A stretch of DNA of 64,000 nt from Nephrocerus scutellatus (lineage: Eukaryota; Arthropoda; Insecta; Diptera; Pipunculidae). The stretch lies in NCBI GenBank assembly GCA_947095585.1, contig OX352763.1, positions 24,911,462 to 24,975,461 of the forward strand, in the 5' to 3' direction. The notes beneath the pieces are model-generated. The model was given only the letters and a program-made list of their open reading frames with translations, had not been told where the DNA came from and did not search any database. A program made the translations under genes and the position numbers. Shown piece after piece: positions 12,106 through 23,645 of this stretch. How positions within the stretch are numbered: position 1 is the stretch's first letter; each line of letters opens with the position of its first letter.

Positions 12106-13340
12106 GTAAGCCTAAGTTTCGTAACAATATGCTCGTCACTCAACACACCGATTTGACTGTGGATGGAAATGTATGATGGTTAAGTGGAAAATTTTCTATT
12201 CTTCTAAATTAATAGGAATATTGACGACGTACACAAGTATGCACGAGCATACTCAGGTAACATAAACTGCAAAACCTCGCAAATATACGCCATATCTTAC
12301 TTGTCGCTCTGAACATCTGACTAATAGATGTTGCTTTCACGAGTGTGTGAAGTATTCTGGTAACTTGTTGACATACTTTACTGTCCTTTGTGCGCAATAA
12401 TCCATTTTCTGCTAGCCTCACTTGACTACTCCTTCTCAGCGAAAACGTGTTGTCTTTGCATCCAAGTAGAGGACAGAAATTTGGTAGTTGTTGGTAATTT
12501 ATTATGCCGACAAGTAGTTCTATGTACAAGTCGTTTTGCTCTGAAGAGTAAAAGTTTCCAAATGGCTTCGCATCGCACTTGACAGCTTTGTCAAAGATGC
12601 TCCTAAGCGATATTGTTGGTGAGTGTTGGTACTTGGTATTCATAAGCGAACAATGTAATATAGCTTTTAAGTAAATGTTCGATTTATTACATTATTTAAT
12701 TAAAGAAGGGATAATAAAGAAATAACAACAAATATTTCGTAATAATATGGCATCTTATATGTTTATTCCTTTTAATAGAGGATAAAATTACATTGGGCAA
12801 AGTTTATGTTGGACTTTTTAAACTTTGTTTCCTCTGCACGTGCATAGCCACTTCATGTGTAGCTGTATCTATGTCCGCCTTTTGTTTGCATCTCTAAGCC
12901 ATTAATAACGAATGTATTTACAATGTATCATGTACTCGTATAAATGCATTAGGAAACTTAATTCTCATAACTTCCTGCCAAAGACTTCTTGTACTTTTTT
13001 TTAGACGACATCACACACATTTTGAAAATGAATATCGCCATTAACTCAAAACGTTATCCTGTTCCTATGTCGACCCTCTATCTAAATGCCTTAGTGCTGC
13101 CAAGTGTAATTACCTGCAGCTGGTGTACAGGTTAACAGGTACTTTATGTCTCTTTTTGGCATTTGTGCCAACTTGGCGCTACAATTAGGAAAACTTGGAA
13201 GGTATTTTGGTAAATATATATGTCCGCATTTGCCTGTAAAATGCAAGTATTGCATAAGAAAATGCCAAATTGATTTAAAGTGGTGTTTATGAGATTTCAC
13301 AATCATATTATAAATTGATCCATTAAACAATATTTAACTA
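12106..13340. other. Gene-free stretch with one unassigned 144-codon frame
   Basis: The minus strand holds an open frame at 12,209-12,643 (144 codons, Cys-rich near its C-terminus). It matches nothing I know and has no neighbours suggesting a role. It could be chance. The rest is AT-rich with small spurious frames. Confidence 0.4.
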
Positions 13341-13344
13341 ATAA

Positions 13345-13965
13345 AACCGGAATCGGTGCTGGCCTTCCTTAAAAATTATTTTCGCCGGTCTCGATTTCAA
13401 GACGATTTCCTAAACTCTAGGCGTCCTGGTTTTTGTCATTCTCTTTAGCGTAAGCTTCGCTTGTCTCGCATGCCGTGTTCCATAAATCCAACCGCAAAGA
13501 ACTTTTTCATTTTGCTCACGCATGCATCATGTCCTGCCCAACGGGCTCAATTCTCTTCACGATGTCGCAATCGCTGTAACTCTGGTAGATCTTTCCGGAG
13601 TCGATATTCCTTACATACGAAGTCAACTGGTTCTATTCTGTTATCGGTTGCTATAATTGACCGGAGAAAGTGTGGCACGACTGCAAGTTCGCACTCCACT
13701 TTCTTTACTGAGTGGCCAATGTTGGATCATGTGCTTTGTTTTGCTCTCATTTATGTGCAGCCCACGATTTTGTGCCTCTCGGTTGATCTGGATGAAAGCT
13801 TCCTGTACAACTATTGGGTTTTTAGCATTGAAATTAATATCGTCTTCATAAGCCAGTATCTGTATGAATTTATTATAGTGGAGTATTCCTCTCGCCGATA
13901 CATCAGACTTTTAGATCACTATCTCCAACGCTAGGTTGAAGGGAACGAATTTAAATCCATCCCCT
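13345..13965 (-). mobile_element. LINE-B RT palm and thumb fragment
   Basis: The minus strand encodes AFIQINREAQNRGLHINESK (about 13,737-13,797), a perfect RT motif of the GL.INE.KTK type. Upstream lies LAYEDDINF, where the YADD box has become YEDD (about 13,838-13,855). The thumb and 3' part run down to about 13,345. The stretch 13,510-13,640 matches 20,160-20,290 and 58,745-58,870 (CCTGCCCA..GG..T..CGAGCT.. pattern). The plus-strand 157-codon frame over this region is a shadow. Confidence 0.75.
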
Positions 13966-14812
13966 TGTTTGAGCAAGTTATTGATGTTGAATGTGCTTGA
14001 TACTGATCTGTCTAATAACATTAGTCATGATCAATGCTGACAGTTTATTTGGATACCTCATGTAATTTCATGACTTTATAAAGTTCTACTCTGGCTGTGC
14101 TATCTTAGGCGGCTTTAGGTTATGTTAGGTTTGGTGGCTGCTATTGCACACTTAGACCGGTTACGGTCCATAATGGTACCACATTATCAAAGCCTTTCCC
14201 CTTTTATCGCAAAACCCATTTAGTACTTTTTATAATTTTTAGGATATCTCCCACTTTATAGTTTTCGACGTCCGTTAAGCTGTTTAGTGTGTAATATCCC
14301 AAATATTTCAGTCTTCTGCTTGCGAGAGCCAGACATGTACACAGGAAGTAGGATACTGTTTTTCCTCTTCGGCGTCATAGCAAGTTCTACAGAAGTCTTT
14401 GAACTCAAGGCCCATCCTTCTAGCATGTACTTCAACGAGTCAATACCCTGTTAAAATACTTTAAGTCATTTACAAATCCCTTATTTGCAGGTATATCAGT
14501 GATCTAGAGCGATTTAAGTCCAGCTTAGGCCAAACTTTTGGAGGTATGCGCCTACCACGCGTTTTTTATGACTCTGTCTCTTTCAGAAGCAAACTCTTAA
14601 CCGCTGATAAAGGGCTTCTTATGCCTGTCCTTTCCGGTAGCAAGGTAAGCTTTGTGCAATTTCTAGCTGCCTTGCAGTTACCAACGATATTAAAGTGACC
14701 GGGGACTAAGCGGTGGTTGAAATATCCGCTCATCTCCTTGAGAGATGTGTGGCAGCTTATCGCTAACCACCACGGACCTCATTGAGACTGAATCGGTTAC
14801 CGATATTATCAG

Positions 14813-15118
14813 CTAGGTCACTGCTTTCTCAATCGCTGTCACCTCAGCATGATACACGCTGCAATAGTCCGGGAGCCGAACGGAAATGTTCACGTTAGGT
14901 TTGTCACAGTAGAGTCCGGCACCGGCAACTTGGAGCCGTCCGCGAAGAATTTTAATGCAACAGTTTCTTGTGTCAAGCCATCCTTCTATTGCCCCCAGGA
15001 GGGGTATATAGCCCGAAAACCCGAAAAGTATAACAACGGTAGTGTGTAGTCTAAGTTCGCCAGTTCTGCCTTTAACGAGTTGTTGATCGTCGAGTGTCCC
15101 ATTCGAATACATTTCCAC
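14813..15118 (-). pseudogene. LINE-R1 RNase H fragment
   Basis: 101 codons ending in AGAGLYCDKPNVNISVRLPD and YHAEVTAIEKAVT, the first strands of an RNase H fold and the Glu-bearing helix. In the active enzyme this domain degrades the RNA strand of the RNA-DNA hybrid. The DGS start of the domain is lost by frameshift, and the DNQ and NE.AD motifs are further on in other frames. Confidence 0.7.
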
Positions 15119-15489
15119 AGACGTGTTGCTGACAGTCGCGCAGCCGTATTGGCTGCTCTTTGCCTGCCGTATATGTCTACAGGAGTCTGATATAATATTA
15201 CTTCTAGGGCGTATGTAGGTGTCGTCTTTAATACCACACTAATGTTCTTATAGGCTGCCCGTTTTACCTTCTCCAATCATTTTGCGTAAGTGGATTTTTT
15301 TAGAGCCGCCCACCATAAGCATTGATCTTACTACGACAGTGTATAGCCAGTGTACCAGCTCCGACTTTAATCCCAAACTTTTACCCATAGCGCTTTTACA
15401 CGCACGCTTTGGTAGATTTGTTAACTCTCTGTAGAAAATTCAGTTTCCAACTTAGTTTATTATCCAGAATAGTTCTCAGAAATTTCGCC

Positions 15490-15846
15490 TTATTGGTGAA
15501 AACTGTTTAGAGTGGGTAGAGTAACTGTTGGGATTTTATATTTATTTGTATAGAGGACTAGCTCTGTTTTGGACGTGTTTACTCCTAGTCCACAGCCTTT
15601 GACCTTTGACGATGGAGAAGGCATTTTGCATAACCTTACTAGGAACCTACCTGAGACACCTATAGCTACATCACAGGCATAGGCAACTACGCTCATGCCC
15701 TCTTTTTCTAGCTCCATTAGCAATCCGTCCATTACTACGTTACATAGTAAAGAGTATAGAACGCATCCCTGCAGCGTCCCTCTATCTACATGTCTTCTAA
15801 TGGTGAAACCACCCAGCTCAGCGTTAACAATCTTGCTTAAGAGCAT
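15490..15846 (-). pseudogene. LINE-R1 RT palm
   Basis: 118 codons of RT: RGTLQGCVLYSLLCNVVMD is motif B (usually GTPQGGVLSPLLWN). VVAYACDVAIGVSG is the active-site box, with YADD mutated to YACD. CGLGVNTSKTELVLYTNKYK is the conserved post-active-site motif. The active-site change would abolish activity. It compares with the plus-strand copy at 43,650-43,720. Confidence 0.8.
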
Positions 15847-15939
15847 ATAATTGATTGGCTTGCATACTGTGTGGTATTATTGTAAACTAAAAGATATTCA
15901 ATAAAGCCTCCGTCTTTACATTGTTGAAGTCGTCGCAGG

Positions 15940-16320
15940 GGCATAAGTCTCAAAAGAAAAAATTGGGACTTATGTCCCACTGTCCCTGGGACATAAGTTC
16001 TAAAAGAAGTCAAATCGAATAAGGGACTTATGTCACAATCCCATCGGTACATAAGTCCCAAAAAAATATGTTGGGACTTACGTCCCACCTTACATATTTT
16101 TTTATAGGGAGCCATTTTATGTAATGTAATGAAAGTCCACACATTTTGTTTTTAATTTTATCTCTCCGAAAATTTGAGACTTATGTCCCAATTTGGACAA
16201 ACATTTTTGGACTTATGTCCCGATCGGTGGGTTATAAGTCCCAAAAGTAAATATTGGGACCTATGTCCATTTAAGTGGGTTATAAGTCCCAAAAGTAAAT
16301 ATTGGGACTAATGTCACTGT
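15940..16320. repeat. Palindromic GGGACATAAGTCCC satellite
   Basis: About 380 bp in which TTGGGACTTATGTCCCA and its reverse complement alternate at least ten times, separated by A-rich spacers (for example 15,963-15,979, 15,984-15,998, 16,046-16,060, 16,071-16,087, 16,229-16,243 and 16,277-16,291). A 34-nt unit beginning GTGGGTTATAAGTCCC is repeated exactly at 16,227 and 16,275 (period 48). The array sits between LINE-R1 and a LINE-B piece. I recognise no known satellite. Confidence 0.85.
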
Positions 16321-16394
16321 GCCGTTAAAGGCACCTTCCGAGGAACGCTACAAATGAGTATTCTTTTGAGTGTAGTTAGTTTTCATTCGTATGA

Positions 16395-16550
16395 ACCAGT
16401 ATGTGAAGCGCTGTCTCTACAAACTTCCCTTTGAAGTAAGCATGTTGAGACTGAGCCCATTTGCGGCGGCTTTAAAATCTGTAAAAAAATGGTGGAGTGA
16501 GTTTTAGAACTCTAGACATTTTTCCATCGTCTGCCTAAGGGTCATGTAGT
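16395..16550 (-). mobile_element. LINE-B RT motif A fragment
   Basis: The minus strand encodes TLRQTMEKCLEF, a stop, NSLHHFFTDFKAAANGL. This equals the region LRQVMEKCL, stop, FQNSLQHLFIDFKAAYDS of the copy at 51,580-51,670. FTDFKAA is RT motif A. It is a short remnant with a stop at the same relative position as its relative. Confidence 0.65.
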
Positions 16551-17635
16551 TTTCTTAAAGTTACTCTTAATAAAAAAAAATGCAAACTATTCAAAGTTAA
16601 CAAAGAAAGAAAACCATTCACTGGGAAAGAGATAACAGGGCACAATACTAGCACACTCAGTTGCTATACAAAGTCTATGTCCTAGGTGCAGTCAAACGAT
16701 TACTCGTACTCGTATTACTTTAAATCCTCCAATTAGGAATGTTTTGTTATTGATTTTCCTACAGCAGAGTTTGTAGTTGTATTGTGAAATTTCTTACAAC
16801 TGCTAATTGGACAACCACAAGAACGGTGCAGCACGCAGTGGCGCATAGCAGATGCACTCGCAACTCTTGTGAAAATATTATCTGAATGCAAATATTAGCT
16901 TAATCCTGTGAATCGTCTGAATCCAACAGCCATTAGCAAATAAAATACAAGTAGAAGACCCACAATAAGGACATCGCAAAGTCTATATATATTACACATA
17001 GAGTGTGTTCAGTGCCTTTTGAAGGGGAAATTAAGATTTATCTGAGTTTACTTTTGAGTTTCGTTTTGTTCAAGTTCGCATCTCTAACAACTCCCTCCTG
17101 CTACTTTAGTAGCCATTGAAGAAAATTTTTGCAAAATCTTATAATGGATAGTCGGCCATTTATTAATGAGAATCTTTCGTGCAATCCATTCAGAATTCTA
17201 GAGTTCGTTCTAGAATTTTTGTTAACGAAAAGGAAAAACATCAACAATTCTGAGGCTAAGTCCCAAAAGTCATGAAATTCTTAAATCATACTTTGATAAT
17301 TATATTGCAAATAAAGCTATTGAGTCACCAACTTTGTACAGATATTTATTGCTCTCACTGTAGAGTAGATGCATTAACATTATACAGATTATCCGCGGAG
17401 TTTCGTGTATTTCATAGAATAATTTGGCTGAGTGGTCAAAAATTACAAAGATAAAAGTCGATGTGAACTTTGGCACTGAAATTTGTTGTCACTGCCCTTT
17501 GGTAAGAATGTAAAGCGCGTTTGTCAGGTGATGAACGATGTATACGAAGCCACATTATTGGCAGAGATCTAAGCAATATGCAGAAAGTACAGAGAGAAGG
17601 AGAGAAAAAGGTTTTGCTTTACTGTTACAGATTTA
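16551..17635. other. Gene-free AT-rich stretch
   Basis: No element recognised. Two adjacent ACTCGTA heptamers occur at about 16,701-16,714. Open frames are at most 60 codons. Confidence 0.45.
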
Positions 17636-17749
17636 CGGGACGAGACAGTGGGCTAGGCTAAGTCTTCGCTGGAAGTACGCGTTTCTTCCACCACCAGAAC
17701 GCCCAGAGAAATAAAATAAGAACGTCAATGACAATGCAGCATACTAAAC

Positions 17750-18000
17750 AGCATTACTCGTAACACTCTTCAGAGCCAGCTACAGCCTAGAATACGTTCA
17801 AAGGTGCTTGAGAGATGTGCTAGTTTTCTTCTTACCAAAAGGAGGAAAGAAATTCCCCGAGTAAACTATAGGCAGGAAGATTCAGACAGCACTCGGCGAT
17901 GAAAGCATTACAATAGCGGCAACCAGAGGCTGTCCACAAGGGGGTGTCCTATCGCCCCTTCTGTGGCTATTAGTGTTGGACCAGCTGCTTTTCAATATTT
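17750..18000 (+). mobile_element. LINE RT fragment with fingers joined to palm
   Basis: The plus strand reads LFRASYSLEYV...LVFFLPKGGKK (RT fingers; relatives read FRA..LGYIP..W...VFIPKPGK). Then, after a stop, it reads TALGDESITIAATRGCPQGGVLSPLLW (17,886-17,975), an intact motif B. The 100-150 residues normally between fingers and motif B, including motif A, are absent. This internal deletion makes the copy dead. The type is R1/LOA-like. Confidence 0.75.
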
Positions 18001-18284
18001 CGAAACGCTCCTCAAGCGAAAACATTCTTGTTTCGTGCCGCGGAATATCAGACTGACGAAATTTCAAGCATTTCGTGTGCCGCTGAATATATGACTGACG
18101 AGCAATCAAAAAAATATAGTTCAAAACAGTGCTGTCATAGCCTATGATTTAAAAACAAACATTTAAATTGCCGACCCTATAGTTAATTTAATAGATGATG
18201 TATTCCATTAAGATGTTTATCTTGGATTGCTTCAACTCTGGGACATTTTTCTAGTGGACTGCACTGTATCGGCAGCACATTAGG

Positions 18285-18765
18285 ATTCAGGTCATACGAA
18301 CCCGCCTGGCTAGTTCAACTGCAGATTCGTTGTAGGCAATTCGTTGATGACCAGGGACCCATCCGAGTTTCACCCTGTTATGTCTGGCAAGGGATTGCAG
18401 TTCATCGTAACAGTTTTTGACTGATATTGAGTCCATTAAGTTGGACGACAGTGGTGTTAGTGCTGCCTGGCTATCTGAAAATATATATATTCTCGCGCCC
18501 TTGAAGCTCCGCCTGAAATACCGTTGGACTCATTCCCATTCGTATCGAGACTTTGGTCCTGGGTCCAAAGACACCAGCAATATTGCATCCTCAAATAACC
18601 TGCCGAAACAGTATTCGGGGATAGTGCAGGTGCCCCACATGGTCATCTGGTTTGTACTTGTATTCCAGCTTCAAATTAATAGCGCATCTAGCGGCCGTCT
18701 TCCTAATGAAGATTTGCAGGGTGACTGACCTAGAACAGCTTCTAATGCTTTTCTGATCTTTAACG
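18285..18765 (-). mobile_element. LINE-R4 thumb and RNase H fragment
   Basis: The minus strand reads a thumb segment (LEAVLGQSPCK, AINLKLEYKYKPDD), then GVFGPRTKVS and VFQAE. An RNase H core follows, GARIYIFSDSQAALTPLSSN (codons about 18,440-18,500; SDSQAA contains the catalytic Asp), and then RVKLGWVPGHQRI and YNESAVELAR. The last Asp motif (NE.AD) is changed to NESAVE. A few frameshifts occur. It directly adjoins the ORF1 segment at 18,766-19,455, so endonuclease and most of RT are deleted. Confidence 0.8.
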
Positions 18766-19455
18766 AGCTATGTGGGGATTAGTTGACAAGTCGGTTGAGA
18801 CAACACGTAACCTGACAGCACTATGCCATTGGCTAAAAGTGGGGACATCCGGTGTAGGTCCTGCTCTGGCCCTCTTAGCAACAGATGCTGGTGTCGTCTG
18901 GTCCTCTGACCTGACGCTCTTGGCTTCACGCTGAGTGGAAGATGCGGTTTTGGCAAAAGCAAGAGCCCTCTCTCTATATTTTCCCAAGTTTAAATCGCCT
19001 TCTCTTTTGCGAGTTCAATTGAATGAATCCGACTCGGTGGATCCGACTTTGCTGTATCAGTAGCCATCAGTAGTATCTAATGCATTTGTTTTCTAAAATT
19101 CATTTATAATATATATTAATTCCCTAATATATATTAAATTTTTTTGTTGTTATATAAATGAAGAAAAATGCCTTTCCAATAGAAGAGCATTCCGATTTCT
19201 CCGAGATGACGGTAAATGCATCAAGGATTGTAGTTGCGTCAGAATCAGAAATGGCTTATTCTACGTCCTTAATTCTGACACCTTCGCTGGTTTCAGATGG
19301 GCAACGATACGGTAACGCCGCCCTAAATCTGGGTATAGTTCATCTGCTCAACAGCAGACCGTGCAGTTGAGGCCAAAATGAAGTTGGCTATCAAGAGTTC
19401 AAAAGCTTCTCTGTATACAGCCGGTTTCCCAACAGCAGAACCCAAGGTTGATGAA
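18766..19455 (-). mobile_element. LINE-R4 ORF1 (gag-like) 5' segment
   Basis: Matches 30,050-30,580 in the same orientation. 19,170-19,300 aligns with 30,303-30,430, and 18,770-18,960 with 30,055-30,215, sharing a GPTPDVPTFSQ / GPTPDIRTFSQ peptide. The section 18,965-19,165 between them differs and may be an insertion or diverged DNA. This is the N-terminal gag-like part of the element, thought to bind RNA. The best open piece is 18,760-18,987 (75 codons). Confidence 0.7.
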
Positions 19456-20145
19456 CTTTATGATGCATCAGTCTCATAATTATTATTTTATCGTCAATAT
19501 CCTTCCACGAGTATACGGGAAAGGAGGTCGCCATGAGAGGAGGCATACTAGCGACTAAGCACCCTCTTAGCCATACATCAATCGGCGTATGCTGTTCCAC
19601 ATTGGATTATAAATACCTATTACTGAAGATAGGACTAGTCCATTGCCTCAAAACCTCCTCATTTACCCGGGCTTGGGACCAACATCCTACCCTCGTAGCG
19701 AGGCGGAGTTATGCATTGGGTTACTTATCAATCAGAATCATGCAACATACCTGTGATTATCCATGTTGCTAGAAACGCAACAGACAAAACCATCCGGCAT
19801 GGTCAATGGGGATGAAAATGATATCTGGAGATTCTGTCGGAACGTGTCGGAAAGGAACTGATTATATCAGGAACGGCCGACAAAAACCGATTCTGGTGTC
19901 TTCATTGGAGTTTGGCCTACAATTTACCCTTAGTGAGGAATGGTTGTGAGGCGTATATAGTTTCATGGCGTTGGCTTGCTGGCAGCGCTATGGAACTAAG
20001 TGCCTCGGCGGACATCACTGTCGGTCCTGTATGGACTTTTGAGATCAGGTATTTTGGGTAGGCTGTCTTTATTAGCTTATAATATAGGTATATTAAGAAA
20101 AATAATAAATCCTACCGCAAAGGACTTTCCGAGCAGGACCCTCTT
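19456..20145. other. Unassigned stretch
   Basis: No motif I could place. The 70-80 codon frames here overlap on opposite strands and are unconvincing. It may be eroded LINE sequence, since it lies between two LINE fragments and is less AT-rich than elsewhere. Confidence 0.35.
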
Positions 20146-20149
20146 TGCT

Positions 20150-20490
20150 TATGTGAGCTAGGTGTCCTGCCCACCGGAGACTACCGAGCTTAATTCTCTT
20201 CACGATTTCGTCATCGCGGTAACTCTCGTATATCTCATCATTATAGAGTCTCCGAATCGTCCTTCCTCACATCCGGGGCCAACAATTCTCCGTAAGACTT
20301 TTCCCTCGAATGCGGCTAAGAGGTCAGAATGCTTATTGCTAAGCATCCACATCTCGGATCCATTGTCTTATATACCAGCAGCTTGGATGTTATGGTTAAG
20401 TTCCTGGGTTTGAAAAGTTTTGACAGACTATAGAAGGCTTTGTTGACGTATTTCTGGTTCCATGCTGTTATCGGCTATCGCTTATCGGTA
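20150..20490 (-). mobile_element. LINE-B thumb fragment
   Basis: Nucleotide match to 58,740-58,900 and 13,510-13,640, and at its right end (TTTGACAGACTATAGAAGGC...) to 34,060-34,125. It corresponds to the RT thumb and post-RT coding region on the minus strand (relatives encode LLVYKTM.IPVLTYGS). Many stops. It ends near 20,490. Confidence 0.65.
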
Positions 20491-22570
20491 TTACTAACAA
20501 TAGTCTTAGAAAAAGTATGTTCTTTTGGTAAATAATTGGATTAAATAAAAAAAGAAAAACATTCAGAAACACGCGAGTTCTTTAAAACGAGAACAATTTT
20601 TGGAAAATTTCCTACCTTCTAAGGATTGTTCTGTCTAATACTTTCTTTGGATAGAATCACTAAATTTAATGAATTCATGAATTCGCAATTGTCTCTTGCT
20701 GCAAAAATTTAGATTTTTTTTAGCAATTTCCTTTAAACTGACAGCTACACAGATTGTATAGTGGACAGACCTAAGCTAACAATGGTAGTCTTTGAATTTG
20801 AATCCTCGCACATCAGACAAGAGCACAACATCCGCATCGGCCAGTCCTCGACCACATCCTGATTGAAAACAAAATAGAAACATAGCACGAAAAAAAAAAC
20901 TAAACTCTCTATCAGATGGCAGGCACTCTACAAACTTTCCAATGCTGTGTCAACCAATAACATTCAAAGAAATGCCAACTGAAAAAATGTATTAACCCGT
21001 AGGCGTTGGAAGTAATCAAATGATATTGTTTAGTGTTGTGTGGTTGTTGTTGTTGCTGCAGAATGAGTGTCTTTTTAATATTTCAATTGTATACGAGGAG
21101 CGCCAATGAAGATGAACACAAAATGAAAATCGGTTTGAATTTCATTTATTATCTGGCATTTTCCCCATCAAGCTCCTTCCTTCCTATGGACATATCCTGA
21201 TTGTCAACTGGTATGATGTTCTCATCCATATACTATAATACGAGAATAGTCTTTCCGGCCAAACAATATTCGATTGCAGTTTGTCATTTAGCCTCTGGCT
21301 TCTTCTCAGTATATCACTGGATTAATTTATCGGAGCCGTGATGGTTGGCAATGAGATAGTCGACCGACTGCATAAATGATATTGATAATTGAAACGTTCA
21401 GATTAGATGTCCTTGTGCCGGTGAGTTAATTTTTTCATTTATTCAAATAATGCCTTTAACTGCAAGAATTCATTCATTTTTCATTTAAATTTCTTTGTCT
21501 TTGTCTTTATGATGAAGCTTCATTTGTTCAATTGAACAGAAGCATTGAATTAAAGCCCTATAGCTCGAGTTAATTGTATGACACTGACCATCAGCGCTGT
21601 ACGTATGGAACTGATATACTAGTAATTTAGAAATTTCAGGTTGGAAAGTCACATTTCCAACTTTCAACTATTTGACTTCAAAAAGAGTGATAGTAGGGTG
21701 ATTTAGGTGACATTTAGCGATTTCACCTATATGCTCCTTCCTTCAGATAGGATTGTTGCACCGGAAGTTATTAACTGTCGCAAATGAACATGTAATTATC
21801 GCAAAATGAAAGCTACTTGAATAGCTCATCTGTCTTAATGTGTGTCTACTTGGCTTAAGTGTACACAGGATGATGAGAGACAGAAGAGATGAATGGATGA
21901 CGCAACTTGTACCAATTTTTTTATGAAATGCAATTGCTGACACCTCCAGTCTGCATTCTCTTTTATAATTATCATAATGACACAAATGTCAATTAAAATT
22001 TGCTGCTTTAGTGAAGGCAGAATGAGAGCGTAGCAAAGGATGGTTCCAATAATGAATCTCATGTATCCTTTTTCCTAATGAATTCATCTCAATTGTGCAT
22101 CGGAATAGAATGTCCAACTGTATGTTTATGTAGCATGTATAGTTTGAAAAATTAAATCGCATTTTATTGGCGGTAGGTGTATGGAATGTATGTTATACTC
22201 TGTGATATTATGAATGGTGGACTATAGTTCTAAGAGTACGGTGATTAAATATAACACCGCTAAAGTCCTAGTATCAAGAACACTAACTATACACAGATGG
22301 TATAGTAAATTCTATAGAACACAATAGAGGAGAATTAAAAACTTCTAAAACCAAATGCTTTCTCCTTTCTTTCGCAAGTGAAATAAAAACATCTAGCCAT
22401 TATCCAATAATACAGAACTTCTGACAGTGGGGAAGTGGATAAATTCACAATTTAGGGAATGTGCGTTAGCGACAAGTTTCGTTGGAATGACGATATTATC
22501 ATCATCACCAAAAATTCTGCGATATTTCTAGGATTTCTATTACTATGCAGGATCTCTGATTTGGCTTCTA
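20491..22570. other. Gene-free AT-rich region
   Basis: About 2 kb with no recognised gene or element. Small frames (80 codons at 21,743-21,985 minus) have no recognisable features. Homopolymer A runs and a TTGTTGTTGTTG stretch at about 21,040 are the only simple repeats noted. Confidence 0.45.
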
Positions 22571-22574
22571 TTCA

Positions 22575-22860
22575 CAAGACTTGAGTATAATTGTCATGTC
22601 TGGTCAGGTGCATCCAAGAGTTCCTGGAATTTGCTAAACAGAATACAGCGCTAGACGAGTTTTGTTACTTAGAACATGGAAAAATAAATAAAATTCGTAT
22701 AGTTTCAAGGAAAGTAAGAAACTAGCTTTACTCATTGAATTGATTGGTCTAGTAAACATTGCGAAGTCACTTGACTCACTCAAACACCGCAGGAATGCTT
22801 CCCGCCTGTGACTGTTTATTAGGAATTTCCACTCAAGAATTAAATTGTCAAAGGAGTAGG
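22575..22860 (+). mobile_element. LINE-L (CR1/L2-like) RT C-terminal fragment
   Basis: The plus strand reads TRLEYNCHVWSGASKSSWN and LLNRIQR (22,579-22,647). This is the conserved (P.)LEY...VW.GA....L..L..IQ.RA segment after the RT of CR1/L2-like elements. Further on it reads DSLKHRRNASRL, a stop and LFIRNF, matching the L.HRR.VA.L.LFYRYF motif. Nothing upstream is preserved well enough to identify the palm. It ends about where the minus-strand LINE-R2 3' tail begins. Confidence 0.6.
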
Positions 22861-22864
22861 TACG

Positions 22865-23645
22865 TAGTTAGTAGGTAGGTAGAATTGTGAACCACGCTAC
22901 ACTAGAGAGGTCCTCAATTAGCGCTATAGTGCTTCATTTTGATACCACATATCTCAAGAGACCTAACAGTGGATATTTGATTGAATTTAAATCCAACCTG
23001 TAGCGTTCAAATATGAGATCAATTCGATGATACTGTACTCTGTCTGAGAGGTCTTTCAGCCCAGGGAAAATGGTTTAACCCTGCTAGAGCCGGACATAGG
23101 TACACAAAGAAAGCGTATGAGGGTTTCTTTCCCACTAACATCGTTACAAATTCTACAGAAGTTTTTATGCGTCTTGCCCCTTGATCAGTGATCTGTGCTA
23201 ATACCCACAATCCCGACAATATCCTATTGGTGTTTTCTTTTTGTTGTAGGATGGCTACACCATTCTTAATATGGTCCAGTTCGTCAGACTGCTCCACCTT
23301 AGTTGTGACTTAGTAGTGAATAAGGAGAGAATTTGTTCCTTGACTAACCTTATTGGACAGCTAACTCTTGCCGTTAAGCCAGTGTCCATGGTGACCCCTC
23401 TCTTTACTAATGTATCCGCCCACTCATTTCCCTCTATTGAACTGTCCCCGGTATACTATTGTTATGTCCAGGATTTCGCTACGAAGCCAATTCTTCTTGG
23501 CACTGTTTAGCAAGTTCCGTGAGTTTATGTTGGTCCCATGAATTACCTATATATCGGATTGGTTATCCACATATATGCCAATTTCCAATTTATACGTTTC
23601 TGAGCCGCAATGACCTGCAGGTCCCCCTTTTTGCACTGATCTCCG
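22865..23645 (-). mobile_element. LINE-R2 RNase H and 3' end
   Basis: Minus-strand 5'-truncated LINE. Near 23,590 it encodes IYVDNQSDI (RNase H DNQ motif), then SIEGNEWADTLVKRGVTMDT at about 23,380-23,440 with the last catalytic Asp intact. It then passes to a zinc-knuckle-like tail ending YLCPALAGL at about 23,085. The 3' end lies near 22,865 with a CTAC-type simple tail (GTAGGTAGGTAG on plus). The usual CRFC..E half of the knuckle is eroded. A LOA/R1-like element distinct from R3. Confidence 0.7.

Larger units (their letters stand above)
14105..15938 (-). mobile_element. LINE-R1 copy with RT and RNase H domains
   Basis: Minus-strand non-LTR retrotransposon of the LOA/R1 type. The 5' edge at about 15,938 begins in RT motif A (DDFNNVKTEALL). 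It continues through the palm, the thumb (TTPTYALEVILYQTPVDIY), RNase H and the 3' region. It ends near 14,105 with a telomere-like AACCTAACATAACCT tail after ATGGACCGTAACCGG, a familiar style of 3' end for this group. Frame breaks are frequent. The same family occurs at 43,500-44,957 (plus). Its 5' truncation point abuts the palindromic satellite. Confidence 0.8.

Noticed and set aside
13461..13934. Plus-strand 157-codon frame
   Set aside because: It lies opposite a clear LINE-B reverse transcriptase (GLHINESK motif on the minus strand), so it is an antisense shadow.
15940..16320. CRISPR-like array of regularly spaced palindromic words
   Set aside because: Spacing is irregular, orientation alternates, there are no unique equal-length spacers, and the surrounding DNA is eukaryotic.
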